Assembly: GCF_003397705.1 (NCBI RefSeq)
Contig: NZ_QJVB01000002.1
Span: forward strand, 248,001 to 312,000
DNA length: 64,000 bases
From: Gardnerella swidsinskii
GTDB lineage: Bacteria > Actinomycetota > Actinomycetes > Actinomycetales > Bifidobacteriaceae
Direction: 5' to 3'
Part shown: in pieces, positions 8,749-17,898 of the stretch
How positions within the stretch are numbered: position 1 is the stretch's first letter
Layout: each line of letters begins with the position of its first letter
Position numbers and translations under genes: made by a program
The notes under the pieces: generated by a model
Told to the model about the DNA's origin: nothing
What the model saw: only the letters and a program-made list of their open reading frames with translations
Database searches by the model: none

Positions 8749-9768
8749 TTAAGCAAATAAGAATCCTTGTCCGTGATGCTCAGGATAAGTGTCAAAAAGC
8801 TTAGCAACCGAACCATCCTCAAACACTGCTTTAATAGCACTTGCAAGAAGCGGAGCAATTGAAAGAACAGTCAAACCATCCCAACGCTTCTCTTCTGGAA
8901 TAGGCACAGTATCAGTCAAAACAACTTCCCTAGCACCACAAGATTTCAAACGTTCGACTGCAGGACCAGAAAGCACGCCGTGAGTTGCAACAACTGTAAC
9001 AGACTTAGCTCCAGCTTCCTTCAACACATTGCAAGCTCCTGCAATAGTTCCTGCAGTATCGATCAAGTCGTCAACCATAACGCAATCGCGTCCAGCAACG
9101 TCACCAACGACGCGATTTGCAACCGTCTTATTAGGGCAAGTGATATCGCGAGTTTTGTGCACAAAAGCCAAAGGACCGCCACCTAAGCGCTGAGCCCACT
9201 GTTCTGCTACGCGAATACGACCAGCATCAGGAGACACAACAGTTACGTTTGCAAGATCATCGCGGAAACGATCACGTACGTAATCAACCAAAACTGGCAT
9301 AGCAATCAAGTGATCAACAGGACCGTCGAAGAATCCTTGAGACTGAGCTGCATGCAAATCGACGCTCATAATGCGATCAGCACCAGCAGTCTTTAGCAAA
9401 TCAAACATCAAGCGGCAAGAAATAGGTTCGCGACCGCGATGCTTTTTATCTTGTCGAGAATAACCAAGCAACGGGCATACTGCAGTAATTGAACGAGCAG
9501 AAGCCCTCTTCAAAGCGTCAATCATAATTAACTGTTCCATAATGGACTTGTTAACAGGATCACTGTGGCTTTGAAGCACGAATACATCTGTACCACGCAC
9601 AGATTGCGTATAGCGAACATACATTTCACCATTAGCAAAATCGTATGCCGTAGTTTCAAGTACATCAATTCCAAGCTGATCAGCTACATCACGAGCAAGC
9701 TTCGGATGTGCGCGACCGGTAACGAGAACAAGGTTTTTATCTGGCTTTCCTTCAAGGACGATGCTCAC
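8749..9768 (-). CDS. prs: Ribose-phosphate pyrophosphokinase (PRPP synthetase)
   Basis: About 339 residues. Makes PRPP from ribose 5-phosphate and ATP, the entry metabolite for the purine genes in this window and for NAD made by nadD next door. Visible motifs are the N-terminal TGRAHPKLARDVA and NGEMYVRY, the PRPP-binding loop CVMVDDLIDTAGTIAGA, and VSPDAGRIRVAEQ. The frame opens further at an ATG (9781-9783), but I prefer the GTG at 9766-9768: it has GGAG five bases upstream and gives the usual VxxxLEGKPDKNL amino terminus. It is monocistronic, divergent from nothing. Confidence 0.93.
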   Translation of the reverse strand: MSIVLEGKPDKNLVLVTGRAHPKLARDVADQLGIDVLETTAYDFANGEMYVRYTQSVRGTDVFVLQSHSDPVNKSIMEQLIMIDALKRASARSITAVCPLLGYSRQDKKHRGREPISCRLMFDLLKTAGADRIMSVDLHAAQSQGFFDGPVDHLIAMPVLVDYVRDRFRDDLANVTVVSPDAGRIRVAEQWAQRLGGGPLAFVHKTRDITCPNKTVANRVVGDVAGRDCVMVDDLIDTAGTIAGACNVLKEAGAKSVTVVATHGVLSGPAVERLKSCGAREVVLTDTVPIPEEKRWDGLTVLSIAPLLASAIKAVFEDGSVAKLFDTYPEHHGQGFLFA

Positions 9769-9867
9769 CATATCTCCAAACATTAGTTCGCTTTAATTCG
9801 CGAAATGAACATAATCAATACTAACTTTTTGCACAGACGATAAACGACAAGCCTACAAAATCAATAA

Positions 9868-10680
9868 TTACGCACGATATAAACCATGCTTAACTATGTA
9901 TTGAACTACTCCATCTGGAACTAAATACCACACCGGCTCACCATGCTCAGCTCGACGACGAACATCAGTAGAAGAAATAGACAACGCTGGAATCTCTAAA
10001 ATATCAACCGGCAAATGCGTAGAATCACAATGAACCATATCGTCACGATTCGCTGCAATACCAGTATCATTCGTATGCATTTGGCGAGGCATTAACGGAG
10101 AATTAGAATCTGCTAACTTTTCTGGCCTCGAATAGCCAGGACGAGTAACAGCCACAAATCGAGCCAAATTCCACATTTCGCGCGCATTTTTCCATTGCAT
10201 TATTTCAGCAATAGCGTCAGCTCCAGTAATAAAGAAAAGTTCCGCATCAGGATGTTGAGCACGTATATCTCGCAAAGTATCGATAGTATAAGTAACTCCA
10301 GGGCGATCAATATCAACCCTAGAAACAGTGAACTTTGGATTTGAGGCTGTGGCAATAACAGTCATTAAATAACGATCTTCTGCATTCGTAACTTTTTTAT
10401 CAAGCTTAAAAACAGGCCTACCGGTAGGAACGAAAATAACTTCGTCAAGATCATAAACCCAAGCAACTTCCGAAGCCGCAACCAAGTGACCATTGTGTAT
10501 TGGATCGAATGTGCCGCCCATAATTCCAATGCGCTGACGTTCATGCACATTGCCACGAGCAGAAGTACGTTTATGAACTGAATTCACAACCGCAGGAGGA
10601 GCCGCTTCTTTACCAGTAAACGCGCCATGAAATAGGTCAGACATGCGACGTTCTGCATCTTCGTGAATTTCAGGACTCAT
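9868..10680 (-). CDS. nadD: Nicotinate-nucleotide adenylyltransferase
   Basis: About 270 residues. NadD joins ATP and nicotinate mononucleotide to deamido-NAD. The nucleotidyltransferase signature [21 protein letters not shown] is present, and [21 protein letters not shown] near the C-terminus is the family ISSTxIR motif. The roughly 45-residue N-terminal extension before it is longer than in most NadD proteins. I place the start at the ATG 10678-10680, which overlaps the end of the upstream hypothetical gene by 11 bases, suggesting translational coupling; an in-frame ATG at 10716 would overlap more. It ends the proA-hypothetical-nadD set. Confidence 0.9.
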   Translation of the reverse strand: MSPEIHEDAERRMSDLFHGAFTGKEAAPPAVVNSVHKRTSARGNVHERQRIGIMGGTFDPIHNGHLVAASEVAWVYDLDEVIFVPTGRPVFKLDKKVTNAEDRYLMTVIATASNPKFTVSRVDIDRPGVTYTIDTLRDIRAQHPDAELFFITGADAIAEIMQWKNAREMWNLARFVAVTRPGYSRPEKLADSNSPLMPRQMHTNDTGIAANRDDMVHCDSTHLPVDILEIPALSISSTDVRRRAEHGEPVWYLVPDGVVQYIVKHGLYRA

Positions 10681-11188
10681 TCGCTTCAGATTCCTTGTCT
10701 TCCACTTGAGTTTCATTCACTAATCCAGATGCAACATTTGCACTATCCGGATTAATATTGCCCATTTCTTCATCCCACTCATCTTTTACGACACGCTGGA
10801 TTTCGGCAAAAGTTGGAAGAGGGAAATCTGGTTGATACGCACCACGAATTTTCGCTACAGATTCCGAAATTTTAGCAAGCATGGATGTCATGCCATCAAT
10901 ATCATGATCACGTTCTAATTCGCTAAACTTAATAATATTCTTTTCCATATTGCGAACATTTTTAAGAACATTATTAAACGAAGTTTCATCAGGAATAGTC
11001 ACATCATTCGAATCAGAATCTGGCCAGCCCATCAACACTGCGTCAGCATACTCAAGCGATGAACGTTGCGATGCAGAAGCAATACCATCTTCAATTTGCA
11101 CCAAAAAAACATATCGCACAATGGACAAACGTTCAGCAGCAACATCAAGCGCCTCAGCTGTACTCAAATTCACGTCATTATTAGGCAT
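10670..11188 (-). CDS. Conserved hypothetical acidic protein between proA and nadD
   Basis: 172 residues, acidic and predicted mostly helical ([28 protein letters not shown] at the start, a charged middle, disordered acidic tail [11 protein letters not shown]). No signal peptide, membrane segment or known domain is visible, so it is probably cytoplasmic. It sits 38 bases downstream of proA and overlaps nadD by 11 bases. The order proA-hypothetical-nadD suggests a bifidobacterial cluster protein; I cannot give it a function. Confidence 0.8.
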   Translation of the reverse strand: MPNNDVNLSTAEALDVAAERLSIVRYVFLVQIEDGIASASQRSSLEYADAVLMGWPDSDSNDVTIPDETSFNNVLKNVRNMEKNIIKFSELERDHDIDGMTSMLAKISESVAKIRGAYQPDFPLPTFAEIQRVVKDEWDEEMGNINPDSANVASGLVNETQVEDKESEANES

Positions 11189-11226
11189 ACTCTTACCTTA
11201 CCGCCACGTAACTATTAAAACCAGTA

Positions 11227-12504
11227 CTACTCGCGTATCTGCCCATCTCCGTAGCCGATCCATTTGGTTGTTGTCATTTCAAACAAACCCATAGGGCCTC
11301 TTGCATGCAATTTTTGCGTAGAAATACCAAGTTCTGCACCAAAACCAAACTCGCCGCCATCCGTAAAGCGCGTTGAAGCATTTACCATAACTACAGCGGA
11401 ATCAACACTTGCAATAAAACTTTGAATAGTTGAATAATCTTCAGCAATAATGGTTTCAGTATGACCAGTAGAATATTTCGCAATATGAGAAGCTGCATCA
11501 GTATAATCATTTACAACTTTCACACCCATATTCAGCGACAAATATTCTCGCTTCCAATCTTCCTCAGTGGCACACTCAAGCTGCAATCCTTGAATATTAG
11601 CGGATTGTAAAATATCGTAAGATTTATCATCTGCATGCAAAATTACATTATGCTCAGCTAAAGCAGCAGCGATTTTTGGCAAAAATTCTTGCGCAACAGC
11701 TTTATGCACTAATAATTTTTCAGCAGCGTTGCACACGCCCACTCGTTGCGTTTTTGCATTAATAATAATCGGTACAGCTTTTTTAATATCAGCGCTTTTA
11801 TCTACATAAATATGTACGTTTCCAGCTCCAGTCTCAATAACAGGGACCGTAGATTCTTGAACAACTGCTGCAATAAGATTTGCGCTACCTCTAGGCACAA
11901 GCACATCAATATGACCGTGAGCATGCATCATTGACGTAGCTCCGTCTCTTCCTAAATCATCAACAGACTGAATCAAATCAGCACTAAAGTTAGAATTTTT
12001 AAGAACCGATTGTATAACTTCAATACTCGCCTGATTCGTATGGAGAGCCGCGCTTCCACCACGCAAAATCGCAGCATTTCCAGATTTAATACACAAAGCA
12101 GCTACATCAATAGTTACGTTTGGACGAGCTTCGTAAATCATTCCCATAACGCCCATTGGAACTCGAATTTGCGAAAGTTTAATGCCATTAGGAAGAGTGT
12201 ATCCGCGAACAACCTCTCCTACAGGATCTTGCAATTGTGCAATTTTTCGCACGCTTTTTGCAGAAGCTTGGATTCGCTCTTCGTCAAATTTAAGCCTGTC
12301 GAGCTTTCCAGCATCCATTCCTTTAGCTTCAGCTTCTTTAAGATCTTTTTTGTTAGCCTCAGCAATATTTGAAGCTGAAGATTCTAAGGCATCTGCCATT
12401 TTTTCGAGAAGCGCATTTTTTGCGCGAGTGTCTGCATGAGCAAAATTACGCCACGCTTTGCGCGCACAATCCGCACGAGCATTCACTAAATCATCAACAG
12501 ACAA
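11227..12504 (-). CDS. proA: Gamma-glutamyl phosphate reductase (proline synthesis)
   Basis: 425 residues. Reduces glutamyl 5-phosphate to glutamate 5-semialdehyde with NADPH, the second step of proline synthesis. Aldehyde dehydrogenase-fold hallmarks are [36 protein letters not shown] and the catalytic cysteine in [15 protein letters not shown]. The start is a TTG (12502-12504) with GGGGGAAAC upstream. The kinase gene proB is not adjacent in this window. Confidence 0.95.
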   Translation of the reverse strand: MSVDDLVNARADCARKAWRNFAHADTRAKNALLEKMADALESSASNIAEANKKDLKEAEAKGMDAGKLDRLKFDEERIQASAKSVRKIAQLQDPVGEVVRGYTLPNGIKLSQIRVPMGVMGMIYEARPNVTIDVAALCIKSGNAAILRGGSAALHTNQASIEVIQSVLKNSNFSADLIQSVDDLGRDGATSMMHAHGHIDVLVPRGSANLIAAVVQESTVPVIETGAGNVHIYVDKSADIKKAVPIIINAKTQRVGVCNAAEKLLVHKAVAQEFLPKIAAALAEHNVILHADDKSYDILQSANIQGLQLECATEEDWKREYLSLNMGVKVVNDYTDAASHIAKYSTGHTETIIAEDYSTIQSFIASVDSAVVMVNASTRFTDGGEFGFGAELGISTQKLHARGPMGLFEMTTTKWIGYGDGQIRE

Positions 12505-12704
12505 CGTTTCCCCCTATAGATTATTTGCCTAATCGCCAATTAATTAATAGTAAAACAAAAGCATTTATACATATGAGATTAGCACACGCCCATTCGCCCA
12601 GTACTTCAGGTACCATAATTTGATATAAGTTGTGTAAATAATTTACATAAATAATCTATGTAAGTAAAAAATATTTTTTATAAACAGACGGTTACGGAGT
12701 TATT

Positions 12705-14231
12705 ATGGCAGCAGATACAACTATTTTCCATAGCACTCGTTCGCTTAAGCCAACATGCACATCAAAAGAGGCAATACGTAAAGGAATTGCTGAAGATGGC
12801 GGATTATTTGTAGCTGATAGCCTTGGTAGCGAACGTTACGATATTTCTAAATTGCAAGGCAAATCGTATCAAGAAATTGCGCAGGATATTTTGCAACTGT
12901 TGCTGCCTGATTATACTTCAGAAGAGCTTTCTTCTTGCATTAAACTGGCATACGGCAATCAATGGGCTAATAACGCTATTACTCCACTTCAGCAGCTTGG
13001 AAACACTAGCGATTTTGTTATGGAACTTTTCCATGGTCCTACTTGCGCGTTTAAAGACGTTGCTTTGCAAATGTTGCCACAATTAATGTCTCGCACTAAA
13101 ACTCAACACGAGAACGAATCTGATATTGAAAAAAGCGTTATGATTCTAACTGCAACTTCTGGAGATACAGGTAAAGCTGCTTTGGCTGGTTTTGCTGATG
13201 TTCCAGGCACTTCTATGGTTACTTTTTATCCAGAAGGAAAAGTTAGCCGCGTTCAAGAATTGCAAATGACTACGCAGGTGGGCGAAAATGTGAAAGTTTG
13301 CGCAGTTCGAGGCAATTTTGACGATGCTCAAACTGGCGTAAAACAGATTTTCACCAATAGTGAGCTTAATAAAAATATTGAAGAATCTGCGAATATTGAA
13401 TTGTCTTCTGCTAATTCAATAAATGTTGGACGACTCGTGCCGCAAGTCGTGTACTATTTTGCGGCTTATAAGCAACTTGTTGAGCGTAAAGCAATAGCTC
13501 TTGGAGACGAAGCTGAGTTTTGCGTACCAACCGGCAATTTTGGCGATATTCTTGCTGGATATTACGCAAAAATGCTTGGTCTTCCTGTAAAACATCTTAT
13601 TGTTGCAAGCAATAGCAATAATGTTTTGTTTGATTTTTTGGTAAGCGGCACTTATAACCGTCAGCGCTCATTCCATCACACTGTTGCTCCTTCTATGGAT
13701 ATTTTGGTTTCTTCTAATTTGGAACGAATGCTTTATTACATGTGCGATAAAGACACGCGTTTAATACAAATGCTTATGAACGATTTACAGCAGTGGGGCG
13801 CTTTTGAGATTCCAGAAAATGTGCTTGCAAAGATTCGCTCACTGTTTGGCTGCGGTTGGGCAAATGAAGATCAAATTCGCGAAGCTATTTATGACTGCTG
13901 GAACAAGTACAAGTATGTAATCGACCCACATACTGCTTGCGGATTCTTCGTTATGCAAAATATTCCACATGACGAAAGCACACCTAGAGTATTGCTAAGC
14001 ACTGCAAGCCCATACAAATTCCCTCGCGTTGTTGCTGAAGCTTTGAATATTGAGCATGTGCAAGATATGAATGATTTCAAATGCATGGACGCTCTTAGTA
14101 AAGCTACAGGAACTAAAGCTCCAAGCATGCTTAGAAATCTTGAAAATAAAACTCCACGCTTTAATGATGTTATTAATGTTGAAGATATGCCTGAGTATGT
14201 TTTAGCTCAAGCGCATAATTTCGCAAAATAA
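12705..14231 (+). CDS. thrC: Threonine synthase
   Basis: 508 residues, the long type of threonine synthase. Converts phosphohomoserine to threonine with pyridoxal phosphate. The PLP lysine lies in FHGPTCAFKDVALQ; ILTATSGDTGKAALAGF binds the cofactor phosphate, and VPTGNFGDILAGYYAKMLGLP follows the family pattern. The ATG has GGAG eight bases upstream. It stands alone on the forward strand between reverse-strand proA and recX and ends in a bidirectional terminator. Confidence 0.95.
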   Translation: MAADTTIFHSTRSLKPTCTSKEAIRKGIAEDGGLFVADSLGSERYDISKLQGKSYQEIAQDILQLLLPDYTSEELSSCIKLAYGNQWANNAITPLQQLGNTSDFVMELFHGPTCAFKDVALQMLPQLMSRTKTQHENESDIEKSVMILTATSGDTGKAALAGFADVPGTSMVTFYPEGKVSRVQELQMTTQVGENVKVCAVRGNFDDAQTGVKQIFTNSELNKNIEESANIELSSANSINVGRLVPQVVYYFAAYKQLVERKAIALGDEAEFCVPTGNFGDILAGYYAKMLGLPVKHLIVASNSNNVLFDFLVSGTYNRQRSFHHTVAPSMDILVSSNLERMLYYMCDKDTRLIQMLMNDLQQWGAFEIPENVLAKIRSLFGCGWANEDQIREAIYDCWNKYKYVIDPHTACGFFVMQNIPHDESTPRVLLSTASPYKFPRVVAEALNIEHVQDMNDFKCMDALSKATGTKAPSMLRNLENKTPRFNDVINVEDMPEYVLAQAHNFAK

Positions 14232-14248
14232 TCATAAAGTTTTAAGCC

Positions 14249-14285
14249 AAAGAGGCTGGTTTACTTGTATAATCCAGCCTCTTTT
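14249..14285. terminator. Bidirectional terminator between thrC and recX
   Basis: Arms AAAGAGGCTGG (14249-14259) and CCAGCCTCTTT (14274-14284) pair perfectly and are followed by T-runs on both strands. It separates the converging thrC and recX genes. Confidence 0.85.
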
Positions 14286-14290
14286 ACTAT

Positions 14291-14959
14291 TCATTCGTTA
14301 TTACTTTCAAATAAAGCTGCATACACTTCGTTAATAACGTTTAAATCATGACCTTTTCTTGCAGCTGCTGCGAAAAATCTTCGTCTTCGAACTAAAGGCT
14401 CAAGATTTCTCGTGCGCGAAGCCGTTTTGCGACCGAGTTCCCACGCTGCTTCAGTGAATACTCCAGAGTTTTGAGCAGAAGCTACATTTTGTGAAATAGC
14501 AGCAGGATCAACATTTTTACGCTGCAATTCCATTCGAGTAGCTCTAGCACCAAGAAGCCTCACTGCGCAAGAGCGAATCACCATTTGAGCGTATTGATTG
14601 TCATCGAGAAGATGCAATTCAAGCAAGCGATGAATAACCGCGTCAACAGCAACTTCCGTGTAACCTTTTTCTTTAAGCCTTTTGCGCATGTTCATCACAG
14701 AGCGAGGAGCATAATCTAAAAGCCTTAAAGCAGCTTCCCTGCAATCATCTTCACTACTATTGCAAAGTTCGTCGCTTAAATCACTTACTTTAGCGTTTTT
14801 TACATACGGCATGTTTTTTGTATTATTTTTTGCGCTTAAAAGTACTGACTTATGCGATATTTTTTTGCGAGTATGTGTCACTACACTATTACTTTCGTCA
14901 TTTTCTTCAGCACGCTCTACTGGATGATCGCGAAGAAAATTCTCTACACTAATAGGCAT
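14291..14959 (-). CDS. recX: Regulatory protein RecX
   Basis: 222 residues. RecX binds RecA filaments and limits their activity. The first 70 residues are a variable charged region; the RecX helical repeats begin at CREAALRLLDYAPRSVMNMRKRLKEKGY and continue with HRLLELHLLDDNQYAQMVIRS. The gene lies 31 bases downstream of recA, the classic actinobacterial recA-recX pair, and should be under the same SOS control. Confidence 0.92.
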   Translation of the reverse strand: MPISVENFLRDHPVERAEENDESNSVVTHTRKKISHKSVLLSAKNNTKNMPYVKNAKVSDLSDELCNSSEDDCREAALRLLDYAPRSVMNMRKRLKEKGYTEVAVDAVIHRLLELHLLDDNQYAQMVIRSCAVRLLGARATRMELQRKNVDPAAISQNVASAQNSGVFTEAAWELGRKTASRTRNLEPLVRRRRFFAAAARKGHDLNVINEVYAALFESNNE

Positions 14960-14990
14960 ATTGCATTCGCTTTACACTGTAATCTTATTA

Positions 14991-16130
14991 TTACTTCGAT
15001 TCGGATGACTTTTGTGCAGAATTTTTAGCTACAGAATCATCATCGAATTGATCTAGTTCAGAATCTTCAGCGAATTGATCTTCAGGATGCATTAAACCTA
15101 ACGAAGCTTTGACTTTTTCGCTAATTTCTTCAGTAATAGCTGGATTATCTTTCAAGAATTTACGGACGTTTTCACGACCTTGTCCAAGCTGCTCACCTTC
15201 ATAAGTAAACCAAGAACCAGATTTCTTAATAACTTCAGCTTGCAGTCCCATATCGATAACAGAACCTTCAGTCGAGATACCTTCTCCGTAAAGAACATCA
15301 AACTCAGCAGTTTTGAAAGGCGGAGCCATTTTATTCTTGACAATCTTAACTTTAGTTCGGTTGCCAACAGCTTCTTCGCCCTCTTTAATAGTAGAAACTC
15401 TGCGAATATCCATACGCACAGACGCATAGAACTTCAAAGCTTTACCACCAGTGGTAGTTTCAGGATTACCAAAGAATACGCCAATTTTTTCACGAAGCTG
15501 ATTAATAAAAATAGCAGTAGTGCCAGCTTGTGAAAGAGCACCAGTCATCTTACGCAACGCCTGACTCATTAAGCGAGCTTGTAAGCCCACATGACTATCT
15601 CCCATATCGCCATCGATTTCAGCTTTAGGAACTAATGCCGCTACAGAATCAACAACAATAACATCTAACGCACCAGAACGAATAAGCATATCAGCAATTT
15701 CCAATGCCTGCTCACCATTATCTGGCTGAGAAACAATAAGAGCATCCGTGTCTACTCCAAGCTTTCGCGCATAGACAGGATCCAACGCATGCTCAGCATC
15801 AATAAATGCCGCTACCCCACCATTTTTTTGAGCATTTGCAACAATATGCAAAGCAAGAGTTGTTTTACCAGAAGACTCAGGACCGTAGACTTCAACTATT
15901 CGCCCTCTAGGAACACCGCCAATCCCCAAAGCAGTGTCCAACGCTAATGAACCAGTAGGAATAACTTCTACATCTTGCATAGGTCTATCACCTAAGCGCA
16001 TTGCAGAACCTTTTCCATATTGTCGTTCAACATTGGCTAAAGCAGTTTCTAACGCTGCTTGGCGACGTGGATCTGTTTTATCCGCATCAATAAGGCGATT
16101 AATACTGCCTTTACTTTTTGTTTGCGCCAT
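14991..16130 (-). CDS. recA: Recombinase RecA
   Basis: 379 residues. Forms ATP-dependent filaments on single-stranded DNA, drives strand exchange and LexA self-cleavage. Walker [14 protein letters not shown] is near residue 85, followed by [20 protein letters not shown], the Walker [19 protein letters not shown], and [21 protein letters not shown] (L2 loop). The start follows AGGAGTAGCATAC. A LexA box lies about 165 bases upstream, so DNA damage should induce it along with recX. Confidence 0.97.
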   Translation of the reverse strand: MAQTKSKGSINRLIDADKTDPRRQAALETALANVERQYGKGSAMRLGDRPMQDVEVIPTGSLALDTALGIGGVPRGRIVEVYGPESSGKTTLALHIVANAQKNGGVAAFIDAEHALDPVYARKLGVDTDALIVSQPDNGEQALEIADMLIRSGALDVIVVDSVAALVPKAEIDGDMGDSHVGLQARLMSQALRKMTGALSQAGTTAIFINQLREKIGVFFGNPETTTGGKALKFYASVRMDIRRVSTIKEGEEAVGNRTKVKIVKNKMAPPFKTAEFDVLYGEGISTEGSVIDMGLQAEVIKKSGSWFTYEGEQLGQGRENVRKFLKDNPAITEEISEKVKASLGLMHPEDQFAEDSELDQFDDDSVAKNSAQKSSESK

Positions 16131-16294
16131 GTATGCTACTCCTTTCGCATGCCGTTATGTATCGAACGACCTTAGTTCCATACTAGATTCAAGTACAAGC
16201 ATTTTTGTGCAATGTGGATAAAACATTTAATCCAAGCACTTAAACACTTAACTCAGCTTAAATCATCTCGACAAACATAAGTATACTACATATG

Positions 16295-16308
16295 CGAACA
16301 TTTGTTCG
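16295..16308. promoter_or_regulatory. LexA-binding SOS box upstream of recA
   Basis: The sequence CGAACATTTGTTCG is a perfect inverted repeat matching the actinobacterial/Gram-positive SOS box CGAAC-N4-GTTCG. It sits between the end of cinA and the start of recA, so it most likely represses recA-recX. Confidence 0.88.
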
Positions 16309-16335
16309 ATAGCGCGTGTCTTGATTACACCTCAA

Positions 16336-17067
16336 CTACTTACAATCTTCGACATAAGCAATCAAGTCATTGGCTATTCTCAATAACTGAAATACAGTAG
16401 ATTCGCGAACTTCTTGACGACTGCCAGATAATCTCAATTCAAAAACAAAAGCAGCACTTGATGGCGCAATTTTAGTTACGCTTTGACTTTCGATTTGAGC
16501 AAAATCATAATCATAGACGTTACTCACACAGCCATTTTCAAGTTCTTTACGAGCTACATCTTTAACAGAATCCATAACATCACTAACTTGAGGCAAAAAT
16601 ATTCCAGCATAAACTAAACCTGCTGGTTTATTACCATCAGGACCAGGACCTGCAACACCAGTTGTAGACAAGCCAATAATAGGAAAATTTGCACAACACT
16701 CACAATCTTCCTCATACGCCCATCCACTGCCACGATATATTTGAGCAGCTCCAATCGCCATTTGAAAAGCAACATCCTGGTAAACCGCGCCTTCAGATTG
16801 TAAAAGATTAGAATTTACGCCAAGAATTTTGGATTTAGCATGAATATCATAAGTGACAGCAGATCCACAAAAAACTCGTGACGCACCAGGAACAGAAACA
16901 AAAGCATCAGCCAAAAGCCCGCCAGTTAATGACTCTGCTGAAGCAATATGCATTCCTTTAATAAAACTTTTTTCCAATAGATTCGCAGCTAAAGAAACTG
17001 TATTAAAACCTGAAGAATTATTCATAATACGCTCGATATGATTGTAGCTTACGATTTTCCAAAACAT
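16336..17067 (-). CDS. cinA: CinA C-terminal-domain protein (nicotinamide-nucleotide amidase family)
   Basis: 243 residues consisting of the CinA_C domain only. The domain starts at LLEKSFIKGMHIASAESLTGGLLADAFVSVPGASRVFCGSAVTYD and includes GLSTTGVAGPGPDGNKPAGLVYAG, which carry the family catalytic Ser/Lys region. Members with activity deamidate NMN to NaMN. An insert with GSGWAYEEDCECCANFP (three Cys) lengthens the domain. The start is uncertain: ATG at 17067 lies within an inverted repeat; ATG at 17025 (MNNSSGF) is an alternative. The order pgsA-cinA-recA is common in Gram-positive genomes. Confidence 0.85.
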   Translation of the reverse strand: MFWKIVSYNHIERIMNNSSGFNTVSLAANLLEKSFIKGMHIASAESLTGGLLADAFVSVPGASRVFCGSAVTYDIHAKSKILGVNSNLLQSEGAVYQDVAFQMAIGAAQIYRGSGWAYEEDCECCANFPIIGLSTTGVAGPGPDGNKPAGLVYAGIFLPQVSDVMDSVKDVARKELENGCVSNVYDYDFAQIESQSVTKIAPSSAAFVFELRLSGSRQEVRESTVFQLLRIANDLIAYVEDCK

Positions 17068-17108
17068 AAACCCTTTAGGGATAATCTATGAAAAACCGTA
17101 AGCTACAA
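17043..17108. repeat. Inverted repeat across the cinA start region
   Basis: TTGTAGCTTACG (17043-17054) is matched by CGTAAGCTACAA (17097-17108), a perfect 12-bp inverted repeat, with partially paired A/T sequence inward and CCCTTTAGGG at the centre (17071-17080). It covers the first codons of the longest cinA frame. It could be an operator, a hairpin affecting cinA translation, or a small repeat element. Confidence 0.6.
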
Positions 17109-17136
17109 ACAAGAAGTTTAACTCGTTATATTTTAT

Positions 17137-17817
17137 TTACTTCACAGGAGACAAAGGCACTGCATTTTTTGCATCATCAACTTGAGATTCGCTATTTGAA
17201 GAACCCTCAAAGAAAGCACTATAGACATACAAAACTGCAGAATAGAAAGCAAAGCCCAAAGAAATACCAAGCAAGCCAAAAGCAACTGCATAGTAAGAAA
17301 CCATCCAAGAAGGCAATGGATTAGCATGAAGAGTTGCAACAAGAGGTGCAATAATCATTGCAATACCAATCGACTGCGTAAGAGTCTTATATTTTCCTGC
17401 AGAGGATGCAGCAATTACCCTTCCACGAACATGAACAACATAAATTCGCACAAGAGTAATGGCAATTTCGCGAATCATGAACAAGATGGTTATCCACCAA
17501 TAAATTTCGCCGAAAACAGAAGCAATAATAAGCGCAGCTAAAATAAGAATTTTATCCGCAATTGGATCAAGCAACTTACCTAATTCTGTAACCTTATGAT
17601 ATTTACGAGCCATCCACCCGTCAAGCTTATCCGTAGAAGCAGCTACAACAAACAGCACAAACGCAGCCCAACGCAACGAAACTGAATCAAAACCCCATAT
17701 ACCTGCTTTCAAATATAAAACAATAAAAACAAGCGAAAGCAAAATACGGATATAAGTCACAATATTCGGAGCATAATTCCAGCCAGCAAAAAATGATGAC
17801 TTAGCTTTTTTCTTCAT
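17137..17817 (-). CDS. pgsA: CDP-diacylglycerol-glycerol-3-phosphate 3-phosphatidyltransferase
   Basis: About 226 residues. A polytopic membrane enzyme of phosphatidylglycerol synthesis. The CDP-alcohol phosphotransferase signature is visible as AASTDKLDGWMARKYHKVTELGKLLDPIADK: the metal-binding D-G-x-x-A-R...G-x-x-x-D-x-x-x-D spacing is intact although the first Asp-Gly pair is written DKLDGW. Three to four hydrophobic segments follow. I start it at ATG 17815-17817 because AAGG lies eight bases upstream; longer in-frame ATGs at 17823 and 17832 lack a good site. The C-terminus is Ser/Asn-rich and cytoplasmic. Confidence 0.9.
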   Translation of the reverse strand: MKKKAKSSFFAGWNYAPNIVTYIRILLSLVFIVLYLKAGIWGFDSVSLRWAAFVLFVVAASTDKLDGWMARKYHKVTELGKLLDPIADKILILAALIIASVFGEIYWWITILFMIREIAITLVRIYVVHVRGRVIAASSAGKYKTLTQSIGIAMIIAPLVATLHANPLPSWMVSYYAVAFGLLGISLGFAFYSAVLYVYSAFFEGSSNSESQVDDAKNAVPLSPVK

Positions 17818-17898
17818 ACACATAACCTTCATTCTACTGCAAAGTAAAAACTTCTAGCACATCACACAACTTGGTACTGCACATAACAATACAATATC

